From NCBI GenBank assembly GCA_027214345.1, contig JAPWHR010000010.1, forward strand, positions 124,001-188,000: a stretch of 64,000 nucleotides of DNA, in the 5' to 3' direction. The notes under the pieces are model-generated. The model was not told the DNA's origin. It was given only the letters and a program-made list of their open reading frames with translations, and ran no database searches. This document shows, in pieces, positions 45,221-57,665 of this stretch. The DNA comes from Comamonadaceae bacterium G21597-S1 (lineage in GTDB: Bacteria; Pseudomonadota; Gammaproteobacteria; Burkholderiales; Burkholderiaceae_C). Every line of letters starts with the position of its first letter. The first letter of the stretch is position 1. The translations under genes and the position numbers were made by a program.

Positions 45221-46015
45221 TCAGGCTGCGACGTCACCCACCGTCGAGATCGCCACCGCGTTGAAGCCGCCGTCGACATAGGTGATCTCGGCGCTGACAC
45301 CGCCGGCCAGGTCGCTGAGCAGGAAGGCCGCGACATTGCCGACATCGTCGATCGTGACGTTGCGCCGGATCGGCGACGCGTCGGCGACTACGCCCAGCAA
45401 CTTGCCGAAGTCCTTGATGCCGCTGGCGGCCAGTGTCTTGATCGGGCCGGCGCTGATGCCGTTCACGCGGGTGCCGCGCGGCCCCAGGGCTTCGGCCAGG
45501 TAACGCACCGAGGCCTCGAGCGAGGCCTTGGCCAGTCCCATCGTGTTGTAGTTCGGCACGATGCGTTCGGCGCCCAGGTAGGTGAGCGTCAGCAGCGACG
45601 ATGTGTCGCTGAGGTAGGGCAGGGCCGCCTTGGCCATGCCGGCGAAACTGTAGGCGCTGATGTCGTGGGCAATGCGGTAGTTCTCGCGGCTCAGGCCGTC
45701 CAGGAAATTGCCGGCGATCGCCTCGCGCGGCGCAAATCCGATCGCATGCACGAAACCGTCGAACTGCGGCCAGGTCTGTGACAGGTCGGCGAACAGGCGC
45801 TCGATCTGGGTGTCGTCGCCGACGTCGCAGTCGAAAATCAGTTTCGAGTCCAGGCTGGCGGCGAACTCGGTGATGCGGTCCTTGAAACGTTCACCCACGT
45901 AACTGAAGGCCAGCTCCGCACCCTGGGCACGGCAGGCCTTGGCGATGCCGTAGGCGATCGATCGGTTGCTGAGCACACCGGTGATCAACAGTTTCTTTCC
46001 AGCGAGAAAACCCAT
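45221..46015 (-). CDS. fabI: Enoyl-[acyl-carrier-protein] reductase FabI
   Basis: 264 residues. It is an SDR-type reductase that completes fatty-acid elongation. The FabI cofactor motif GVLSNRSIAYGIAKA lies at about residues 13-27, and the catalytic Tyr146, Tyr156 and Lys163 (YNTMGLAK) fall exactly at the E. coli positions. It is divergent from yejA with only 37 bp between start codons. Confidence 0.95.
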   Translation of the reverse strand: MGFLAGKKLLITGVLSNRSIAYGIAKACRAQGAELAFSYVGERFKDRITEFAASLDSKLIFDCDVGDDTQIERLFADLSQTWPQFDGFVHAIGFAPREAIAGNFLDGLSRENYRIAHDISAYSFAGMAKAALPYLSDTSSLLTLTYLGAERIVPNYNTMGLAKASLEASVRYLAEALGPRGTRVNGISAGPIKTLAASGIKDFGKLLGVVADASPIRRNVTIDDVGNVAAFLLSDLAGGVSAEITYVDGGFNAVAISTVGDVAA

Positions 46016-46052
46016 GCCTCAATCTCCATGAAAAATCCTGCAGAATTGTCGC

Positions 46053-47855
46053 ATGCGCAATTGGATGTTCGTGATGCTGATGCAGCTGGCCTGGCCGGCG
46101 TGGGCCGCACACGGATATGCACTCTGGGGTGACCTGAAGTACCCGGCTGGTTTCGACCACTTTGCCTACGTCAATGCGCAGGCACCCAAAGGCGGCGAGC
46201 TGCGCCTGGTCAGCAACCTGCGGGTATCCACGTTCGACAAGTACAACCCGTTCACCATCCGCGGCAATGCGCCGGCTTATCTGTCGGCGCTGATGTTCGA
46301 CACCTTGCTGACCGGCTCGCTGGACGAGACCGCGTCCGGGTACGGCCTGCTGGCCGAAGACGTAGTGGTGGCCGGCGATGGCATGTCGGCCACGTATCGA
46401 CTGCGGCCCGAGGCGCGTTTCCACAACGGTGATCCGGTGCTGGCGGCCGACGTCAAGCACAGCTACGACACCTTGATGGGGCCGTTTGTCTCGCCGGCCT
46501 ACAAGACCATCCTGCAGGAGGTGGCGGGCATCGAGGTGCTGGACGAACGCACGGTGCGTTATCGCTTTCGCCAGCCGAATCGCGAATTGCCGCTGACGGT
46601 GGGCGGCTTGCCCGTGTTCAGCCGCAAGTGGGGCATGGAAAACGGCATCGCCAAGCCTTTCGACAAGGTGGTGATGGACGTCCCGATCGGCAGTGGCCCG
46701 TACAGAATCGGCCCGGTCAAGTTCGGCAAGGACATCACTTACGTGCGCGATCCCGACTACTGGGCGCGCGACCTGAACGTGCGCCGCGGTACCGCCAACT
46801 TCGACCGCATCACGGTCAAGATCTACAAGGACAACACCGCGCGCCTGGAGGCGCTCAAGGCCGGGGAGTTCGATCTGATGCGGTTTTTCTCGGCCGGCGA
46901 CTGGGCGCGCCGCGTCAACGGCAAGCGATTCGACAGCGGGGAACTGGTCAAGGCGGAGTTCAAGCATCGCCTGCCGTCCGGTTTCCAGAGCTACGTGCTC
47001 AACCTGCGCCGGCCGATGCTGCAGGACATCCGGGTGCGCGAGGCGCTCGGCCTGGCATTCGACTACGAGTGGATGAACCGCCAGATGTTCTACAACTCCT
47101 ACCAGCGGGTCAACGGCCTGTTCGGCAACACCGATTGCCAGGCCACCGGCACGCCCTCGAGCGAGGAACTGGCCTTGCTCGAACCCTGGCGGGGCAAGGT
47201 GCCGGATGCGGTTTTCGGCCCCATGACGGTGCCACCGCGCACCGATGGCGATTCGTCGCTGCGCGGCAATCTGCGCAAGGCCAAGGCCCTGCTCAACGAA
47301 GCCGGCTGGTCGGTCAGCGAAGGCAAACTGCGTAACGCCCGGGGCGAACCGCTGGTGCTCGAATACCTGGACAGCAATGAAGGCGGCGCGCGCGTGGTCA
47401 CCCCGTGGGCGCGCAATCTGGAGAAGATCGGCGTCACGCTGGTGTTCCGGCCGGTCGACTTCGCGTTGTACCAGCAGCGGCTGCAGAAGTTCGATTTCGA
47501 CATCACGGCGCTGGCCTACCAGGGTACCCACAACCCGGGGCAGGAATATGCCGATCTGTTCGGCAGCAAGGCGGCCGACATCGAGGATTCCGGCAACGTG
47601 ACCGGCATCAAGAGCCCGGCCGTGGATGCGCTGGTCTCGCGCATGACCGGCGCACGGACCAAGGCCGAACTGCTGCCCGCCTGCCGCGCGCTCGAACGCG
47701 TGATTGCGCACAGCCACATCCTGATTCCCCAATGGACCGCCGGCACGCATCGCATCGCCTACAACGCCTGGCGTCTGGCGCGGCCGGCGGAGATGCCGCC
47801 GTACGCCCAGGGCGAGGGCTGGGCCATCGACACCTGGTGGGCGAAGAAGCCGTGA
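46053..47855 (+). CDS. yejA: Peptide ABC transporter substrate-binding protein YejA
   Basis: 600 residues, family 5 solute-binding protein with a signal peptide ending near WPAWAAHG. ALWGDLKYPAGFDHFAYVNA and APKGGELRLVS are the YejA-type start; GPYRIGPVKFGKDITYVRDP is the SBP_bac_5 core. With YejB, YejE and YejF it imports oligopeptides or microcin-like peptides. First gene of the yej operon. Confidence 0.9.
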   Translation: MRNWMFVMLMQLAWPAWAAHGYALWGDLKYPAGFDHFAYVNAQAPKGGELRLVSNLRVSTFDKYNPFTIRGNAPAYLSALMFDTLLTGSLDETASGYGLLAEDVVVAGDGMSATYRLRPEARFHNGDPVLAADVKHSYDTLMGPFVSPAYKTILQEVAGIEVLDERTVRYRFRQPNRELPLTVGGLPVFSRKWGMENGIAKPFDKVVMDVPIGSGPYRIGPVKFGKDITYVRDPDYWARDLNVRRGTANFDRITVKIYKDNTARLEALKAGEFDLMRFFSAGDWARRVNGKRFDSGELVKAEFKHRLPSGFQSYVLNLRRPMLQDIRVREALGLAFDYEWMNRQMFYNSYQRVNGLFGNTDCQATGTPSSEELALLEPWRGKVPDAVFGPMTVPPRTDGDSSLRGNLRKAKALLNEAGWSVSEGKLRNARGEPLVLEYLDSNEGGARVVTPWARNLEKIGVTLVFRPVDFALYQQRLQKFDFDITALAYQGTHNPGQEYADLFGSKAADIEDSGNVTGIKSPAVDALVSRMTGARTKAELLPACRALERVIAHSHILIPQWTAGTHRIAYNAWRLARPAEMPPYAQGEGWAIDTWWAKKP

Positions 47856-47865
47856 GCCATCAATC

Positions 47866-48900
47866 ATGACCGCCTACATCCTCAAGCGCCTCCTGCTGAT
47901 GGTGCCGACCCTGCTCGGTGTGCTGACGATCACCTTCATCGTGATCCAGTTCGTGCCCGGCGGGCCGGTCGAACAATACCTGGCGGAGGCCAAGGCGGGT
48001 GCCATTGCGGGTGGCAGTGCCGAAGGCGGGGGGCTGGCTTACCGCGGCGCGCAGGGGGTGGACAGCCAGCGGCTGGAGCAGATCAAGGCCTTGTACGGCT
48101 TCGACAAGCCACCGCTGGAGCGTTTCGTCGACATGCTGGCGCGCTTTGCCCGCTTCGACCTGGGACGCAGCTTTTTCCAGAACAAGGACGTGGGCGAGCT
48201 GATCATCGAGAAGCTGCCGGTGTCGATCACGCTCGGCCTGTGGACCTTCTTCATCAGTTATGGCATTGCGGTGCCCCTGGGCGTGGCCAAGGCGGTGCGT
48301 GCCGGCTCGCGCTTCGACTTCGTCACCACGCTGATCGTGCTCGTGGGTTACGCGATTCCCGGTTTCGTGCTGGGCGTGGCCCTGCTGGTGGTGTTTGGCG
48401 GCCAACTGCAGTGGTTTCCGCTGCGCGGGCTCACGTCGAGCAACTGGGAGGAGCTCTCCTGGGGCGCGCGTATCGTCGACTACCTGTGGCATATCACGAT
48501 GCCGGTCACCGCCATGGTGCTGGGCAGTTTCGCCGTCACCGCGATGCTGACCAAGAACGCCTTCCTCGAGGAGATCCGCAAGCAATACGTGGTCACGGCG
48601 CGGGCCAAGGGCCTGAGCGAGAAGCAGGTGTTGTGGAAACACGTGTTCCGCAATGCCTTGATCCCCATCATCACCGGTTTCCCGGCGGCCTTCGTCGGCG
48701 CCTTCTTCACCGGCGCCTTGCTGATCGAGACCCTGTTCTCGCTCGATGGGCTGGGCCTGCTCAGTTACGAGAGCGTGATCCGGCGCGACTATCCGGTCGT
48801 CCTGGGCACGTTGTTCCTGTTCACGCTGATCGGCCTGGTGACCAAGCTGATCTCCGACCTGTGTTACGTCTGGGTGGACCCGCGGGTCAAGTTTGATTGA
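47866..48900 (+). CDS. yejB: Peptide ABC transporter permease YejB
   Basis: 344 residues; an N-terminal KRLLLMVPTLLGVLTITFIV helix typical of DppB/YejB, an insertion before KALYGFDKPPLERF, and five further helices. The EAA loop is ARAKGLSEKQVLWKHVFRNA. It lies ten bases after yejA and is separated from yejE by the repeat-bearing gap. Confidence 0.92.
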   Translation: MTAYILKRLLLMVPTLLGVLTITFIVIQFVPGGPVEQYLAEAKAGAIAGGSAEGGGLAYRGAQGVDSQRLEQIKALYGFDKPPLERFVDMLARFARFDLGRSFFQNKDVGELIIEKLPVSITLGLWTFFISYGIAVPLGVAKAVRAGSRFDFVTTLIVLVGYAIPGFVLGVALLVVFGGQLQWFPLRGLTSSNWEELSWGARIVDYLWHITMPVTAMVLGSFAVTAMLTKNAFLEEIRKQYVVTARAKGLSEKQVLWKHVFRNALIPIITGFPAAFVGAFFTGALLIETLFSLDGLGLLSYESVIRRDYPVVLGTLFLFTLIGLVTKLISDLCYVWVDPRVKFD

Positions 48901-48906
48901 TGAAAG

Positions 48907-49075
48907 ACGCCCCCCGTCTGTCCGGTCTCACTACGTGTAGACCGTCCGAACCCCCCACTGGGGGGCGGGCCGGCCGCTTCGGAGCGGCCGTGCGCGGCGG
49001 CCCCTGGAGGAAGAACGCCCCCCGTCTGTCCGGCTTCACTGCGTGTAAGCCGTCCGAACCCCCCACTGGGGGGCG
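48907..49075. repeat. Pair of 61-bp hairpin repeats in the yejB-yejE gap, with a third hairpin between
   Basis: Copies at 48907-48967 and 49015-49075 start ACGCCCCCCGTCTGTCCGG and end in a CCCCCC-ACT-GGGGGG hairpin. The inner stem is CGGTCT/AGACCG in copy 1 and CGGCTT/AAGCCG in copy 2: two base pairs change together, preserving pairing. Between the copies, CGGCCGCT-TCGG-AGCGGCCG (48971-48990) forms another stem. The whole lies inside the operon. Confidence 0.88.
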
Positions 49076-49186
49076 CCCCCTACGGCCTGGCAGAGCCAGT
49101 TCCGTGGGGGTCCCCACGTGCCTGCTTCACAGCCGCTCGACCCTTCATGCCCTGTGGGTCGCGCCGCGTGCGGTGGAGCAACTGAC

Positions 49187-50256
49187 ATGATGCAGTCGAC
49201 CACCCGCGTCCCCAGCCATTCCCCCGCCCGCCGCGCCTGGACCCGGTTCCGGCGCAACCGGCTGGGCTACTGGAGCCTGGTCGCGTTCTGCGTAATGGCC
49301 GTGCTGAGCCTGTTCGCCGAGCTGATCTCCAACGACCGGCCGTTGCTGGTGCGTTACGAGGGGCAGTATTACTTCCCGCTGGTGCAGGACTATCCCGAGA
49401 CCACGTTCGGTGGCGACTTCCTGACCGCCACCGACTATCTGGACCCGTTCATCCGCGAGCGCCTGGCGCAGGAGGGCAACTGGGCCATCTTCCCGCTCAA
49501 CCGGTATGGGCCCAGGACGCTGAACTACTTCGCCGCCAATCCCAATCCGTCGGCGCCCACGCGCGAGAACTGGCTCGGTACCGACGACCGCGGCCGCGAC
49601 CTGCTGGCGCAGCTGATCTACGGCTTTCGGGTCAGCGTGTTTTTTGCGCTGGCGTTGACCGTGACCGGGGTGGCGCTGGGCGTGCTGGCCGGCGCACTGC
49701 AGGGATTCTTCGGCGGCAAGATCGACCTGGCGTTCCAGCGGTTCATCGAGATCTGGGGTGCCATGCCGGAGTTGTACCTGTTGATCATCTTCAGTGCCAT
49801 ATTCGCGCCAAGCCTGGCGCTGCTGCTGGTGCTGCTGAGCCTGTTCGGCTGGATGGGCCTGTCGGACTATGTGCGCGCCGAGTTCCTGCGCAACCGCCAG
49901 CTCGACTATGTGCGCGCCGCACGGGCGCTGGGGGTGGGCAACTGGCAGATCATCGTGCGCCACATCCTGCCCAACAGCCTGACGCCGGTGGTCACCTTCC
50001 TGCCGTTTCGCATGAGCGGCGCCATCCTGGCGCTGACCTCGCTCGACTTCCTGGGCCTGGGCGTGCCGCCTGGCACACCGTCGCTGGGCGAACTGCTGTC
50101 GCAGGGCAAGAACAACATTGACGCCTGGTGGATCTCGCTGTCGACCTTTGCCGTGCTGGTATTGACGCTGCTGCTGCTGACCTTCATGGGTGATGCCTTG
50201 CGCGACGCGCTCGACCCGCGCAAGGCCGACGCGGCGCCGCTGCCGGAGACGCAGTC

Positions 50257-50260
<4 letters not shown>
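49187..50260 (+). CDS. yejE: Peptide ABC transporter permease YejE
   Basis: 357 residues. The YejE-type large periplasmic insert after the first helix is visible (RPLLVRYEGQYYFPLVQDYP), then GTDDRGRDLLAQLIYGFRVS and the EAA loop ARALGVGNWQIIVRHILP. The ATG at 49187 has GGAG nine bases upstream. It overlaps yejF by four bases. Confidence 0.92.
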
Positions 50261-51864
<1,604 letters not shown>

Positions 51865-51872
51865 CGCCATGG

Positions 51873-51906
51873 CGGGCGGAGCGCCCGTGATGCGCTGCGG
51901 AGCGCA
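51873..51906 (+). terminator. Two consecutive hairpins after yejF
   Basis: CGGGCG-GAG-CGCCCG (51873-51887) and TGCGCT-GCGG-AGCGCA (51891-51906) lie just past the yejF stop. No T-run, so termination may need Rho. Confidence 0.4.
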
Positions 51907-51946
51907 ATTTCATGTTGCTTTCCCGCGCAAACAGGGGGGAAAGGGG

Positions 51947-51975
51947 TGGCAACGCGCAATATTTTGCAGTAGAAT
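51947..51975 (+). promoter_or_regulatory. Probable promoter of the rimP-nusA-infB operon
   Basis: TAGAAT at 51970-51975 with TGGCAA 17 bp upstream. Transcription would start near 51982, only about ten bases before the hairpin terminator described next. Confidence 0.55.
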
Positions 51976-51992
51976 CCTTGCTTCACGACCAA

Positions 51993-52022
51993 ACGGGCGG
52001 GTTTTCACCGCCCGTTTTTTTT
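51993..52022 (+). terminator. Promoter-proximal terminator / attenuator before rimP
   Basis: ACGGGCGG (51993-52000), a seven-base loop and CCGCCCGT (52008-52015) are followed by eight T. GACCAAA upstream can also pair with TTTTGGTC downstream. It separates the promoter from rimP, so the operon must be expressed by readthrough or antitermination. Confidence 0.8.
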
Positions 52023-52071
52023 GGTCGGGCAGATTGTGGTTCCGGGAACACTGATTGGGGACGTGGATCGA

Positions 52072-52674
52072 ATGGCATTGCAGCAGCTTGTCGAGCAGAC
52101 GGTAACCGGGTTGGGTTACGAGCTGGTCGAGATCGAGCGGCTGGCAGGGGGCCTTTTGCGCATCACGATCGATCTGCCGTGGGAGCCGCAGGCTCGTGAC
52201 GCGGCAGCACCGGCGCAGTTCGTCACGGTCGAGGATTGCGAGAAGGTGACGCGCCAGCTGCAGTTTGCGCTGGAGGTCGACGGTATCGAATACCGGCGCC
52301 TGGAAGTGTCGTCACCCGGCATCGACCGGCTGTTGCGCGGGGAGAAGGACTTCGAGCGCTTCGAGGGCTCCGAGGTCGATATCACGCTCAAGGCGCCTGT
52401 TGGCGCGGCGGCTCAGGGGCAGGTGAATGCGAATCGCAAGAAGTTTCGCGGCACGCTCGAGCGGGTCGTGGCGGCCGATGGCGCCCCCGCCGGCTGGCAG
52501 GTGGTCTGGAGCGATGCGCCCAAGGTCAAGCCGGGGCAGCGGGTCAGCAAGCATCGGGCGCCTGCGCCGCTGCAGTCGCTCGGATTCGTGCTCGAGGAGG
52601 TGCGCGAGGCTCGCCTCGCGCCGCTGGTGAATTTCAAGGGCCGTGGTGCTGCCACGGGTGCGGTCGAAGGTTGA
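52072..52674 (+). CDS. rimP: Ribosome maturation factor RimP
   Basis: 200 residues. The N-terminal domain starts MALQQLVEQTVTGLGYELVE and contains the conserved VSSPGIDRLLRGEKDFERF (about residues 83-101); the C-terminal SH3-like domain has a family-specific insert (GAAAQGQVNANRKKFRGTL). RimP assists 30S subunit assembly. First gene of the nusA-infB operon. Confidence 0.93.
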   Translation: MALQQLVEQTVTGLGYELVEIERLAGGLLRITIDLPWEPQARDAAAPAQFVTVEDCEKVTRQLQFALEVDGIEYRRLEVSSPGIDRLLRGEKDFERFEGSEVDITLKAPVGAAAQGQVNANRKKFRGTLERVVAADGAPAGWQVVWSDAPKVKPGQRVSKHRAPAPLQSLGFVLEEVREARLAPLVNFKGRGAATGAVEG

Positions 52675-52767
52675 GCAGGGTCGTTGCCGTAGTGTTACGG
52701 CCGGCAGTGGTCCGCGGTGGGCTTTCCAGGCGGTCCTGGTTTTGGATTGAAACGGGAGTGGAGTGAC

Positions 52768-54264
52768 ATGAATCGCGAAATGTTGATGTTGGTGGAAGCC
52801 ATCTCGCGCGAGAAGAGCGTCGAGCGTGACGTCGTGTTTGCGGCGGTCGAGGCTGCCTTGGCCCAGGCCACCAAGAAGCTCTATTCGGGCGAAGTGGACA
52901 TCCGCGTGGCCGTCGACCGGGATACCGGCGCCTACGAGACCTTCCGGCGCTGGCACGTGGTGCCCGACGAAGCCGGCCTGCAGCTGCCCGACCAGGAAAT
53001 CCTGTTGTTCGAAGCGCAGGAGCAGATACCCGACATCGAGGTCGACGAATACATCGAGGAGCCGGTCGAGTCCGTGCCGATCGGCCGTATCGGCGCCATG
53101 GCGGCCAAGCAGGTCATCCTGCAGAAGATCCGCGACGCCGAGCGCGAGATGCTGCTCAACGACTTCATGTCGCGTGGCGAGAAGATCTTCGTGGGCACCG
53201 TCAAGCGCATGGACAAGGGCGACATCATCGTCGAGAGCGGCCGCGTCGAGGGCCGGCTGCGCCGCAGCGAGATGATTCCCAAGGAAAACCTGCGCTCGGG
53301 CGACCGGGTGCGCGCCATGATCATGGAAGTCGACCTGACACTGCGCGGTGCTCCCATCATCCTGTCGCGTTCGGCGCCGGAATTCATGATCGAGCTGTTC
53401 CGTACCGAAGTGCCGGAGATCGAACAAGGCCTGCTGGAGATCAAGTCCTGCGCCCGTGACCCGGGTTCGCGCGCCAAGATCGCCGTCCTGTCGCATGACA
53501 AGCGGGTCGACCCGATCGGCACCTGCGTGGGCGTGCGCGGCACGCGCGTCAACGGCGTCACCAACGAACTCGCGGGCGAGCGCGTCGACATCGTGCTGTG
53601 GAGCGAGGATCCGGCGCAGTTCGTCATTGGCGCGCTGGCCCCGGCCAACGTGTCGTCCATCGTCGTGGACGAGGAGCGCCACGCGATGGACGTGGTGGTC
53701 GACGAGGAGAACCTGGCGATCGCGATCGGCCGTGGCGGCCAGAACGTGCGCCTGGCGTCCGAGCTGACCGGCTGGAAGATCAACATCATGGACGCCAACG
53801 AGTCGGCCCAGAAGCTGGCCGACGAGACCGATTCCGGTCGTCGCCTGTTCATGGAAAAACTCGACGTCGACGAGGAGATCGCCGACATCCTGATCGCCGA
53901 GGGTTTCACCAGCCTGGAGGAGGTGGCCTACGTGCCGCTGCAGGAGATGCTCGAGATCGAGAGCTTCGACGAAGACACGGTCAACGAGCTGCGCACCCGC
54001 GCAAAGGACGCGCTCTTGACCATGGAAATCGCCCACGAGGAAAATGTCGACGCGGTTTCGCAGGATCTGCGCGAGCTCGAGGGCCTGACCCCGGAGCTGA
54101 TCGGCATGCTCGCCGACAAGGGCGTCCATTCCCTGGACGACCTGGCCGACCTGGCCGTGGATGAACTCACTGAAATCACCGGCCAGTCCGAGGACGACGC
54201 CAAGGCTTTGATCATGAAGGCGCGTGAACATTGGTTCACGGACGAGCCCGCCTCGCAAGAGTGA
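52768..54264 (+). CDS. nusA: Transcription termination/antitermination factor NusA
   Basis: 498 residues: N-terminal RNA polymerase-binding domain ([20 protein letters not shown]), S1 domain ([20 protein letters not shown]), KH1 ([18 protein letters not shown]), KH2 ([18 protein letters not shown]) and two acidic C-terminal repeats. GGAGTG precedes the ATG. NusA is a plausible effector at the terminator upstream of rimP. Confidence 0.95.
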   Translation: MNREMLMLVEAISREKSVERDVVFAAVEAALAQATKKLYSGEVDIRVAVDRDTGAYETFRRWHVVPDEAGLQLPDQEILLFEAQEQIPDIEVDEYIEEPVESVPIGRIGAMAAKQVILQKIRDAEREMLLNDFMSRGEKIFVGTVKRMDKGDIIVESGRVEGRLRRSEMIPKENLRSGDRVRAMIMEVDLTLRGAPIILSRSAPEFMIELFRTEVPEIEQGLLEIKSCARDPGSRAKIAVLSHDKRVDPIGTCVGVRGTRVNGVTNELAGERVDIVLWSEDPAQFVIGALAPANVSSIVVDEERHAMDVVVDEENLAIAIGRGGQNVRLASELTGWKINIMDANESAQKLADETDSGRRLFMEKLDVDEEIADILIAEGFTSLEEVAYVPLQEMLEIESFDEDTVNELRTRAKDALLTMEIAHEENVDAVSQDLRELEGLTPELIGMLADKGVHSLDDLADLAVDELTEITGQSEDDAKALIMKAREHWFTDEPASQE

Positions 54265-54344
54265 TGATCATGCGACAACAGATTCAGTGAAGGCTAACAA
54301 TTGCCCGTAGCGCTTGTTATGCCGAACAAAAGGTAGCACAACAT

Positions 54345-57218
54345 ATGTCCAGTACGACAGTCGCCGAGTTCGCCAACGAACTCAAGAAATCCACCGCAAC
54401 GCTGCTTGAGCAACTCAAGGCCGCAGGCGTGCCCAAGACTCAAGCGACCGATCCCGTGACCGAGGCGGACAAGCACAGCCTGCTCAACTATCTGCATACC
54501 AGCCACGGCACCGCGACGTCCGAGCGCAAGAAGATCACCCTGGTCAAGAAGCAGACCACCGAGATCAAGCAGGCCGATGCCTCGGGCAAGGCGCGCACGA
54601 TCCAGGTCGAGGTGCGCAAGAAGCGCACCTTCATCCGGCGTGACGAGGGCGTGGAGGCCGAGGCCCCCGCGCCGGTCGAGGCTGCGGCCCCCGCCGCCGC
54701 GCCAGCCCAGCCGGTGGTCGACAACGCGGAATTGTCGCGCCGCGAGGAAGAGGCGCGTCGCCAGGCCGAACTGATCCGACGCCAGGAGGAAGACCTGGCC
54801 GAGAAACGCCGCCAGCGCGAAGAGCAGGAATCCAAGGCGCGCGCCGCCTCCGAGGCTGCCGCCGCGAATGCCGCGGCCGCTGCCGCCGCCAACAAGAAGG
54901 CCCTGGCCGCCGTGTCCGAGGGAGCCGCCGACGAGCGCGCGTCCGATGACCGCGCAGCGGAAGAGGCCGCCGCCAAGTCGGCCGAGAAGGAACGCGCCGA
55001 CGCCAAGCAGAAGGCCGCCGCGCAGGCCAAGGCGCGCGCGGACGAGGAAGCCGCCCGCGCCGCCGACCTGAGCGAGCGACGGCGCAAGGCCGAGGCCGAA
55101 GCCGCAGCCATTCGCGAGATGCTGGCCACGCCCAAGAGCGTGCAGGTTGCCAAGAAGCCGGAGGAGGCCAAGCCCGCCGCCAAGGGCACCTTGCACAAGC
55201 CGGCGGTGGGCAGTACCGTGGCACGCGCCAAGCCGGGTGGCACCGCGACCCCGGGCGCAGCCCCAGGATCCGGCAAGGAAGTCAAGTCCGCCAAGCTTTC
55301 GAGCAGTTGGGCTGGCGACCCGTCCAAGAAGAAGGCGATCCCGACCCGTGGCGACACGGGCGGCGGCCGTGGCAACTGGCGCGGTGGACCGCGCGGGCGC
55401 CGTGGCAGCCATGACCGTGGTGGCCACAGCGACGAGCGCATGTCGGCGCCGGTCGAGTTCCGCGCCATCGAGGTGCACGTGCCCGAGACCATCACCGTCG
55501 GCGAACTGGCCCACAAGATGGCGGTCAAGGCGTCCGAGGTGATCAAGCACCTGATGAAGCTGGGACAGATGGTCACCATCAACCAGGCGCTGGACCAGGA
55601 CACCGCCATGATCGTGGTCGAGGAGATGGGCCATACGGCCGTCGTGGCCGCGCTCGATGATCCGGAGGCCTTCACCGACGAGGAATCGAGCCAGACCGAA
55701 GGCGAGGCACTGCCACGCGCTCCGGTGGTCACCGTCATGGGCCACGTCGATCACGGCAAGACGTCCTTGCTCGATTACATCCGCACGGCCAAGGTCGCCG
55801 CGGGCGAAGCCGGCGGCATCACCCAGCACATCGGTGCCTACCATGTGGAAACGCCGCGCGGCATGATCTCGTTCCTCGACACCCCGGGTCACGAGGCGTT
55901 CACCGCCATGCGTGCCCGTGGCGCCAAGGCCACCGACATCGTGATCCTGGTGGTCGCGGCCGACGACGGCGTGATGCCGCAGACGCGCGAAGCCATCAAG
56001 CACGCCAAGGCGGCCAACGTGCCCCTGGTGGTGGCGATCAACAAGATCGACAAGCCCGGTGCCAATCCGGATCGGGTCAAGAACGAGCTGGTGTCCGAAG
56101 AGGTCATCCCCGAGGAGCTGGGCGGCAACTCGCCGTTCGTGCCGGTGTCCGCCAAGACCGGCGAGGGCATCGACGCCTTGCTCGAGCAGGTGCTGCTGCA
56201 GGCCGAGGTGCTCGAGCTCAAGGCGCCGGTGGAAGCCATGGCCAAGGGCATCGTCATCGAGGCCCGGCTGGACAAGGGCCGCGGCCCGGTGGCCACGGTG
56301 CTGGTGCAGTCCGGTACGCTGGAGACCGGCAACATCGTGCTGGCCGGATCGACCTACGGCAAAGTCCGTGCGATGCTGGACGAGAACGGCCGTTCGATCA
56401 AGTCGGCCGGCCCGTCCATCCCGGTCGAGATCCAGGGCCTGACCGAAGTGCCGCAGGCTGGCGACGAGTTCATGGTGCTGCCGGAAGAGCGGCGTGCGCG
56501 CGAGATCGCGACCTACCGCGCCGGACGTTTCCACAACACCAAGCTGGCCAAGCAGCAGGCTGCCAAGCTCGAGAACATCTTCACCGACATGACGGCGGGC
56601 GAGGTCAAGTCCCTGCCCATCATCGTCAAGGCCGACGTGCAGGGTTCCCAGGAGGCACTGTCCCAGAGCCTGCTCAAGCTCTCGACCGACGAGGTCAAGG
56701 TGCAGCTGGTTTATGCCGGTGTCGGTGGCGTGACCGAGTCGGACGTCAACCTGGCGATTGCGTCCAAGGGCGTGGTCATCGGCTTCAATGTGCGCGCCGA
56801 CGTGGGTGCACGCAAGCTGGCCGAGAACAACGGTGTCGACATCCGCTACTACAACATCATCTACGACGCCGTGGATGAGCTCAAGGCCGCGATGTCGGGC
56901 ATGCTGACGCCGGACAAGAAAGAGGAAGTCATCGGTACCGCCGAGATCCGCCAGGTGTTCAAGGTCAGCAAGATCGGCTCCATCGCCGGCTGCATGGTCA
57001 CCTCGGGTGTGGTCCGCCGCAATGCGCGATTGCGCCTGCTGCGCGACAACACGGTCATCTTCACCGGTGAACTCGAGTCGCTCAAGCGGTTCAAGGACGA
57101 CGTGCGCGAGGTCAAGGAAGGTTTCGAGTGTGGCTTGAACATCAAGAACTACAACGACATCCAGGAAAGCGACCAGCTCGAGTTCTTCGAGATCCGCGAA
57201 GTGGCGCGGACGCTGTAA
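54345..57218 (+). CDS. infB: Translation initiation factor IF-2
   Basis: 957 residues. N-terminal IF2_N domains ([20 protein letters not shown]) are followed by a long Ala/Glu/Arg coiled coil (about residues 120-260) and a Gly/Arg-rich linker. The GTPase domain has [16 protein letters not shown] (about residue 465), [15 protein letters not shown] and NKIDKP. IF-2 positions initiator tRNA on the ribosome. Internal starts for shorter forms are possible but not evident. Confidence 0.96.
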   Translation: MSSTTVAEFANELKKSTATLLEQLKAAGVPKTQATDPVTEADKHSLLNYLHTSHGTATSERKKITLVKKQTTEIKQADASGKARTIQVEVRKKRTFIRRDEGVEAEAPAPVEAAAPAAAPAQPVVDNAELSRREEEARRQAELIRRQEEDLAEKRRQREEQESKARAASEAAAANAAAAAAANKKALAAVSEGAADERASDDRAAEEAAAKSAEKERADAKQKAAAQAKARADEEAARAADLSERRRKAEAEAAAIREMLATPKSVQVAKKPEEAKPAAKGTLHKPAVGSTVARAKPGGTATPGAAPGSGKEVKSAKLSSSWAGDPSKKKAIPTRGDTGGGRGNWRGGPRGRRGSHDRGGHSDERMSAPVEFRAIEVHVPETITVGELAHKMAVKASEVIKHLMKLGQMVTINQALDQDTAMIVVEEMGHTAVVAALDDPEAFTDEESSQTEGEALPRAPVVTVMGHVDHGKTSLLDYIRTAKVAAGEAGGITQHIGAYHVETPRGMISFLDTPGHEAFTAMRARGAKATDIVILVVAADDGVMPQTREAIKHAKAANVPLVVAINKIDKPGANPDRVKNELVSEEVIPEELGGNSPFVPVSAKTGEGIDALLEQVLLQAEVLELKAPVEAMAKGIVIEARLDKGRGPVATVLVQSGTLETGNIVLAGSTYGKVRAMLDENGRSIKSAGPSIPVEIQGLTEVPQAGDEFMVLPEERRAREIATYRAGRFHNTKLAKQQAAKLENIFTDMTAGEVKSLPIIVKADVQGSQEALSQSLLKLSTDEVKVQLVYAGVGGVTESDVNLAIASKGVVIGFNVRADVGARKLAENNGVDIRYYNIIYDAVDELKAAMSGMLTPDKKEEVIGTAEIRQVFKVSKIGSIAGCMVTSGVVRRNARLRLLRDNTVIFTGELESLKRFKDDVREVKEGFECGLNIKNYNDIQESDQLEFFEIREVARTL

Positions 57219-57237
57219 GCACAGGCAAGCCGGCATC

Positions 57238-57609
57238 GTGGCACGCAAGTCCGCAACCCCCAACCGCGCCTTCAAGGTGGCCGATCAGATCCAGCGCGAC
57301 CTGACCGAGCTGATCGCGCGCGAGTTGAAGGATCCGCGGGTGGGCATGGTCACGATCCAGGCGGTGGAAGTCACGCCCGACTACGCCCATGCCAAGGTGT
57401 TCTTCAGTCTGCTGCAGGGCGACCCCGCGCAGACGCAGGAGGGCCTGAACCAGGCCGCCGGCTTCCTGCGCGCGGGCCTGTTCAAGCGCCTGCACATCCA
57501 CACTGTGCCCACCCTGCATTTCGTGTTCGACCGCACCTCCGAACGTGCCGCCGACATGAATGCGCTCATCGCGCAGGCCGTCGCCTCGCGTTCCAAGAAC
57601 GAGGACTGA
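57238..57609 (+). CDS. rbfA: Ribosome-binding factor A
   Basis: 123 residues with a KH-like fold; [20 protein letters not shown] and [15 protein letters not shown] are family hallmarks. GTG start at 57238, giving [17 protein letters not shown]. Needed for 16S rRNA 5' end processing. 19 bases after infB. Confidence 0.93.
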   Translation: MARKSATPNRAFKVADQIQRDLTELIARELKDPRVGMVTIQAVEVTPDYAHAKVFFSLLQGDPAQTQEGLNQAAGFLRAGLFKRLHIHTVPTLHFVFDRTSERAADMNALIAQAVASRSKNED

Positions 57610-57613
57610 ACAA

Positions 57614-57664
57614 GCGGGGTCAGAATCCAATTTCCTGATTGGGCGCTGGCCGGCAGAGCCAGCG
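57614..57664 (+). repeat. Short repeat tag and stem-loop before truB
   Basis: GCGGGGTCAGAATCCAAT and a small CCAAT/ATTGG inverted repeat resemble a tag common between Burkholderiales genes. CGCTGGC (57644-57650) and GCCAGCG (57658-57664) then form a 7-bp stem ending one base before the truB ATG at 57666. Confidence 0.5.
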
Positions 57665-57665
57665 T

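Noticed and set aside
54294-57275. 993-codon antisense frame over infB
   Set aside because: Mirror of infB codon bias; no recognisable motifs, no ribosome site.
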